From NCBI GenBank assembly GCA_913031095.1, contig CAJWGH010000023.1, forward strand, positions 1 to 9,430: a stretch of DNA of 9,430 nucleotides, in the 5' to 3' direction. This document shows positions 6,599-9,430 of this stretch, piece by piece. This stretch comes from an uncultured Chloroflexota bacterium. GTDB taxonomy: Bacteria > Chloroflexota > Dehalococcoidia > UBA3495. Each line of letters opens with the position of its first letter. The first letter of the stretch is position 1. The notes under the pieces are model-generated. The model ran no database searches. It was not told where the DNA came from and worked only from the letters and a program-made list of their open reading frames with translations. The translations under genes and the position numbers were made by a program.

Positions 6599-8433
6599 CA
6601 GTCGTCATCTCCTGTTTCAGCGGCGATCCGCGAAGTTCCGACGGTATCAATTTCGGGTAGCGAGGCATCCAGCAGCAGCTCTTCCTGCGGTTGCAACTGG
6701 AGCTCGTAGATGTCCTGGTATATGCCCTTGGCGGACAGGAGTTCGTCGTGCGACCCCTGTTCAGCGATCAGTCCGTCTTTTAACACGATGATCAGGTCGG
6801 CCTCGCGGACGGTGCTCAAGCGGTGGGCGATGACGAACGTGGTGCGGTTCTTCATCACATTCACCATGGCCTGGTGAATCATGCGCTCCGTTTGTACGTC
6901 CACACTGGAGGTGGAGTCGTCCAAGATCAGCACCGGAGGATCAATCAGTATGCTACGGGCGATGGACAACCGCTGGCGTTGGCCTCCTGATAGGGTGGAG
7001 CCGCGCTCGCCGACCCAGGTGTCATAGCCGTCTTCCAACGAGTCGATGTGGTCGTGGAGTTGCGCTACTTTAGCCGCGCGGATCACGTCTTCTCGGGTGG
7101 CGTTTTTTACGCCGTAGGCGATGTTGTCGTGGATGTTGGCGCTGAACAGGAAAACGTCCTGTTGGACGATTCCGACATTGTGGCGCAGAGAGTCCAAGGA
7201 GAAATCTCGGATGTCCTGTCCATCGATTGTTATGCGCCCTTCAGAGACATCATAAAAGCGAGGCAAGAGGTTGACTATGGTGCTCTTTCCGCTGCCGGGA
7301 GCTCCCAGGATCGCTGTGATCTGGTTGGGTTTGGCGGAGATGCGGATGTGCTGCAAGGACGGCATCCGCCCTTCATAGGCAAAAGAGACGTCTTCGAATT
7401 CCACCTTTCCATCGGCCCTTTCCATGACTTTGGCGTTGCGCTTTTCCAATACCGGCGATTCGGCGTCCAGAACTTCGAACAGCCGGCTACCGGACGAGAT
7501 CGCTCGGGAGAACGAGTTGATTATGAAGGACGACATTCTGATTGGGAAGGTCAACTGGTTGAGATAGAGGATGAACTTGGCCAGCCCTCCAGCACTCAGG
7601 TCACCCCTGATAACTTCCCAACCGCCGTACCAGAGGATGAGGCCCATGCCCGAGGTGAAGAAGAAGGTCATCCATGCACTATTCGTGCCCTGGAGCCGCT
7701 CGGATTGGAAATATTCTTCTCGGACTTCCTGGGCTTTCTTCGCGAATTTGTCTTTTTCGTAATCCTCAGAACCGAAGGCTTTGACCACGTGGATGCCCAC
7801 CAGGTTTTCCTGAAGGATGGTCACAGCTTCGCCCATGCGTTCTTGGACCCGCAGCCACATGTTCCGGAGTCGGCCCATTACCATAGAGGAGCGAATCACG
7901 ATGAAGGGCACGAAAACTAGGCTGATTAGCGTGAGTTCCCAGTTCATAAAGCTCAGGATGAAGAGCAAAGCCACTGTGCGGACCACCACTTCCAACGCCC
8001 GTACCAAGCCCATGTTAACGAACCGCCGGATAGCCTCAACGTCGGCTGTCGCCTTGGACATGAGATCGCCAGTGTGTTCTTTGTCGTGGTAGGCGAAGCT
8101 CAGATGTTGGAGCTTGTCGTAGAACTGGTTCCGAATAACATAGGAGACTTTCTGGGACAAAGAGTCTGTGCAGTAGGTGCGGGCAAAGTCTAGGAAACCG
8201 CGCAGCAAGCTGGCGCCGAGAAGAGCCAGTGCGAACCACATAAGGGTGTTGGTGGCGACCGACTTGGCATCAACTCCGTCCCGGCCAACCGCGACGAGCT
8301 TGTCGATGGCCTCGCCAAATATCTGAGGGATAAGCAGAGAGACGCCGACCGCGGCGAAGAAGCTCAGATATGCCAAGATTAGACGAATGCGGAACTGCCA
8401 CGCAATCTTGGTTATTCGGATGAGGATCTGCAT
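6598..8433 (-). CDS. ABC exporter half-transporter, degenerate-Walker-B subunit of a heterodimer
   Basis: First gene of the exporter operon, 611 residues. Six hydrophobic segments span about 13-310 (for example 15-35, 65-82, 140-185 as a pair, 255-272, 285-305). The nucleotide-binding domain has Walker A GAPGSGKST (377-385, Lys383), Q-loop VQQDVFLF, canonical signature LSGGQ (481-485), and Walker B VLILDD where Asp506 replaces the catalytic Glu, then the IAHRLST H-loop. Its Walker site faces the partner's altered LSVGQ and should form the non-hydrolysing site; its LSGGQ faces the partner's Glu541 and completes the active one. ATG 8433 has no Shine-Dalgarno; a possible -10 ends only 5 nt before it (leaderless candidate). 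The TGA stop overlaps the next gene's ATG. An acidic tail (ETGDDD) ends the protein. Function: ATP-driven efflux at the inner membrane; substrate not predictable. Confidence 0.93.
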   Translation of the reverse strand: MQILIRITKIAWQFRIRLILAYLSFFAAVGVSLLIPQIFGEAIDKLVAVGRDGVDAKSVATNTLMWFALALLGASLLRGFLDFARTYCTDSLSQKVSYVIRNQFYDKLQHLSFAYHDKEHTGDLMSKATADVEAIRRFVNMGLVRALEVVVRTVALLFILSFMNWELTLISLVFVPFIVIRSSMVMGRLRNMWLRVQERMGEAVTILQENLVGIHVVKAFGSEDYEKDKFAKKAQEVREEYFQSERLQGTNSAWMTFFFTSGMGLILWYGGWEVIRGDLSAGGLAKFILYLNQLTFPIRMSSFIINSFSRAISSGSRLFEVLDAESPVLEKRNAKVMERADGKVEFEDVSFAYEGRMPSLQHIRISAKPNQITAILGAPGSGKSTIVNLLPRFYDVSEGRITIDGQDIRDFSLDSLRHNVGIVQQDVFLFSANIHDNIAYGVKNATREDVIRAAKVAQLHDHIDSLEDGYDTWVGERGSTLSGGQRQRLSIARSILIDPPVLILDDSTSSVDVQTERMIHQAMVNVMKNRTTFVIAHRLSTVREADLIIVLKDGLIAEQGSHDELLSAKGIYQDIYELQLQPQEELLLDASLPEIDTVGTSRIAAETGDDD

Positions 8434-8438
8434 CTATA

Positions 8439-8500
8439 TGTATATGCCTGTACGACCCACCGGAAAAACGATTACTTTGCGTCTGCCGAAAAATAGACAA
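8439..8500 (-). promoter_or_regulatory. Candidate promoter region of the ABC exporter operon
   Basis: Two weak options are seen on the minus strand. TATACA (8444-8439) lies 5 nt before the ATG and would give a leaderless mRNA, but its -35 (TTTTCC, 17 nt upstream) is poor. TTGTCT (8500-8495) and AGTAAT (8476-8471), 18 nt apart, each match the consensus at 4/6 and would give a leader of about 30 nt. The absence of a Shine-Dalgarno before ATG 8433 mildly favours the leaderless option. Confidence 0.28.
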
Positions 8501-8664
8501 GCTGTCAATCGAATCTCGTTGCGGAACGGAGATTTGAGCGGTCAAGCATCAGAATCTTTATTCGAATTCACATGGAGACAACACTCGGCTGCAAACCAAT
8601 CATAAACCTAAATAAGGGGTCCATACAAGCATGTTCAACGCCGGCGAACGACTCTACTGCTGCG

Positions 8665-8789
8665 TTTGGAAGAACCGCTAGGTGCTCTTCCAAATATCCA
8701 TAGACCTTGGCGCGCGGTAGGCTATGGCGGAAGTGGAAGGGTTGCCGCTTAACTCAGGGTACTTGTCTTGAATCTCCCTTCGCAGAGTT
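8665..8789. ncRNA. Run of four adjacent hairpins, possible structured RNA or leader
   Basis: Hairpin 1 (8665-8694): TTTGGAAGA pairs perfectly with TCTTCCAAA, with ACC/GGT pairing inside. Hairpin 2 (8698-8727): CCATAG and CCT pair with AGG and CTATGG, one bulged A. Hairpin 3 (8731-8750): AAGTGG with CCGCTT, one wobble. Hairpin 4 (8751-8789): AACTC and AGGG with CCCT and GAGTT around an internal loop. They follow each other with 3, 3 and 0 nt between. No known RNA family is recognised. If transcribed on the minus strand it would lie between argS and the exporter operon. The later stems are weak, so part of the pattern may be chance. Confidence 0.35.
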
Positions 8790-8949
8790 CCTATCGAAAG
8801 TGCTACTGGGTAGTTGGTGCGATGCCCTCAAACGCGGTATAGACGTCAATTGCGGGTGAATCGACTGCCGTTCAATCATTGATGGCCGATTATGTCAGAA
8901 GCAATCGTTGTTGGGTCCTAAAGAGATAAAGTCTGACCATGCTCCGAGT

Positions 8950-9430
8950 CTACATCCGCTCCGGGGCAGTCATGCCCATCAGGTCTAAGGAGCGGTGGAA
9001 AACGATCTGAGCCGACTCAACCAGCTTCAAGCGGGCGGATGTCATGGCAACGTCGTCGTCGTTGGATGACACAACCCGGCAATTCTCGTAGAAATTATGG
9101 AAAGAGTTGGCCAGTTCGGTGGCGTAGTGAGGCAGATGATGGGGCTCAAGGTTCTCCGCCATTTGATCCACCAGTTCCGGAAACTGGAGCATGGCCCGGA
9201 TCAGTTCTAATTCAGCAGGGTGGGTCAGCAGGCTGACGTCCCCTTGACTCCAGTCTATGTTCCGCTCCCTGGCTAGACTGAGAATGCTAGTATTCCGGGC
9301 GTGGGCGTATTGCACGTAGTAGACCGGGTTTTCGGATGACTCTTTCTTGGCCAGTTCCAGGTCAAACTCCATCTGGGTAGACGGAGTTCTGGCCAAGAAA
9401 AAGAACCGACAGGCGTCCGTGCCCACTTCT
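8950..9430 (-). CDS. argS: Arginyl-tRNA synthetase, C-terminal part (cut by window edge)
   Basis: Charges tRNA-Arg with arginine in the cytoplasm. Only the last 160 or so residues are present; the start and the HIGH and KMSK signatures lie beyond position 9430. The visible part begins in [14 protein letters not shown], the stretch that follows the KMSK loop in class I ArgRS, then [26 protein letters not shown], a highly conserved ArgRS block (FDLDLA...[12 protein letters not shown] in relatives), and the helical anticodon-binding (DALR) domain with [13 protein letters not shown], ending in the typical MTAPERM. Apparent starts inside the window, such as the GTG at 9426, are internal codons. 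No terminator is seen after its TAG at 8950. Confidence 0.95.
   Translation of the reverse strand, partial: EVGTDACRFFFLARTPSTQMEFDLELAKKESSENPVYYVQYAHARNTSILSLARERNIDWSQGDVSLLTHPAELELIRAMLQFPELVDQMAENLEPHHLPHYATELANSFHNFYENCRVVSSNDDDVAMTSARLKLVESAQIVFHRSLDLMGMTAPERM

Larger units (their letters stand above)
8434..8949. other. 516-nt intergenic region between argS and the exporter operon
   Basis: No convincing gene is seen on either strand; open frames here are short and lack family features. It contains AT-rich sequence next to the exporter start, an exact TTGACA on the minus strand (8508-8503) with no good -10 at 16-19 nt, a run of hairpins at 8665-8789, and a small TCAAT-C-ATTGA palindrome at 8872-8882. 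No T-rich terminator for argS is visible. The region is unusually long for this otherwise compact window. Confidence 0.6.

Noticed and set aside
7048..7920. Long open frame of 290 codons on the plus strand inside the exporter gene
   Set aside because: It is antisense to a clearly coding, motif-complete ABC gene and its translation resembles no family; a shadow frame.
8631..8681. Sixteen-codon ORF (with AAGGGG upstream) overlapping hairpin 1, resembling an attenuator leader peptide
   Set aside because: No plus-strand gene follows it; the next gene, argS, is on the opposite strand. The AAGGGG is also too far (12 nt) from the ATG.
8695..8730. Minus-strand TACCGCG resembling part of a T-box antiterminator
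   Set aside because: The preceding GGGTGG of the T-box consensus is absent, there is no Stem I-like element, and the downstream gene is an exporter.
8434..8949. Possible tRNA-Sec, tmRNA, SRP RNA or RNase P RNA in the long gap
   Set aside because: Neither strand shows a T-loop consensus, acceptor-stem pairing or the conserved cores of these RNAs.

Overview
The window is a stretch of bacterial chromosome with densely packed, mostly housekeeping-type genes, roughly balanced in base composition (about half G+C by eye). Nothing in it marks a phage, plasmid or insertion sequence. The mix (a GT20 synthase next to an OtsB-type phosphatase, an RpiB isomerase, a two-gene heterodimeric ABC exporter and a bacterial arginyl-tRNA synthetase) does not fix the phylum. 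A Chloroflexota-like or other non-proteobacterial lineage is a guess only.

Layout from left to right: otsA and otsB (plus strand, 13 nt apart) form a two-step trehalose-type pathway. rpiB (minus) converges on otsB, and the two stop codons share one CTAG. A 278-nt divergent intergenic region carries candidate promoters for rpiB and for a plus-strand HAD-family hydrolase. Next, on the plus strand, is a FrnE/DsbA-family oxidoreductase. A perfect 14-bp inverted repeat with T tracts on both sides ends it and the convergent exporter operon. Two half-size ABC exporter genes (minus, ATG/TGA overlap) follow, encoding the two unequal halves of a heterodimer. A 516-nt non-coding stretch holds a run of hairpins, and the window ends in the C-terminal part of argS (minus, cut by the window edge).

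The main result is in the FrnE/DsbA gene. A strong Shine-Dalgarno and ATG lie upstream of an in-frame TGA that falls exactly at the first cysteine of the family's CPWC active site, giving U-P-W-C. Thirteen bases after this TGA starts a 7-bp stem-loop with a G-rich apical loop, at the distance expected of a bacterial SECIS element. The reading frame continues intact for 195 more codons through the cis-proline motif. The gene therefore reads best as a selenoprotein with a UxxC redox centre. A standard start-to-stop gene caller would miss its N-terminus and active site. TGA is also used as an ordinary stop in this window (first exporter gene), so the whole code is not reassigned. No selA, selB, selC or selD gene lies in the window, so the Sec machinery must be sought elsewhere in the genome.
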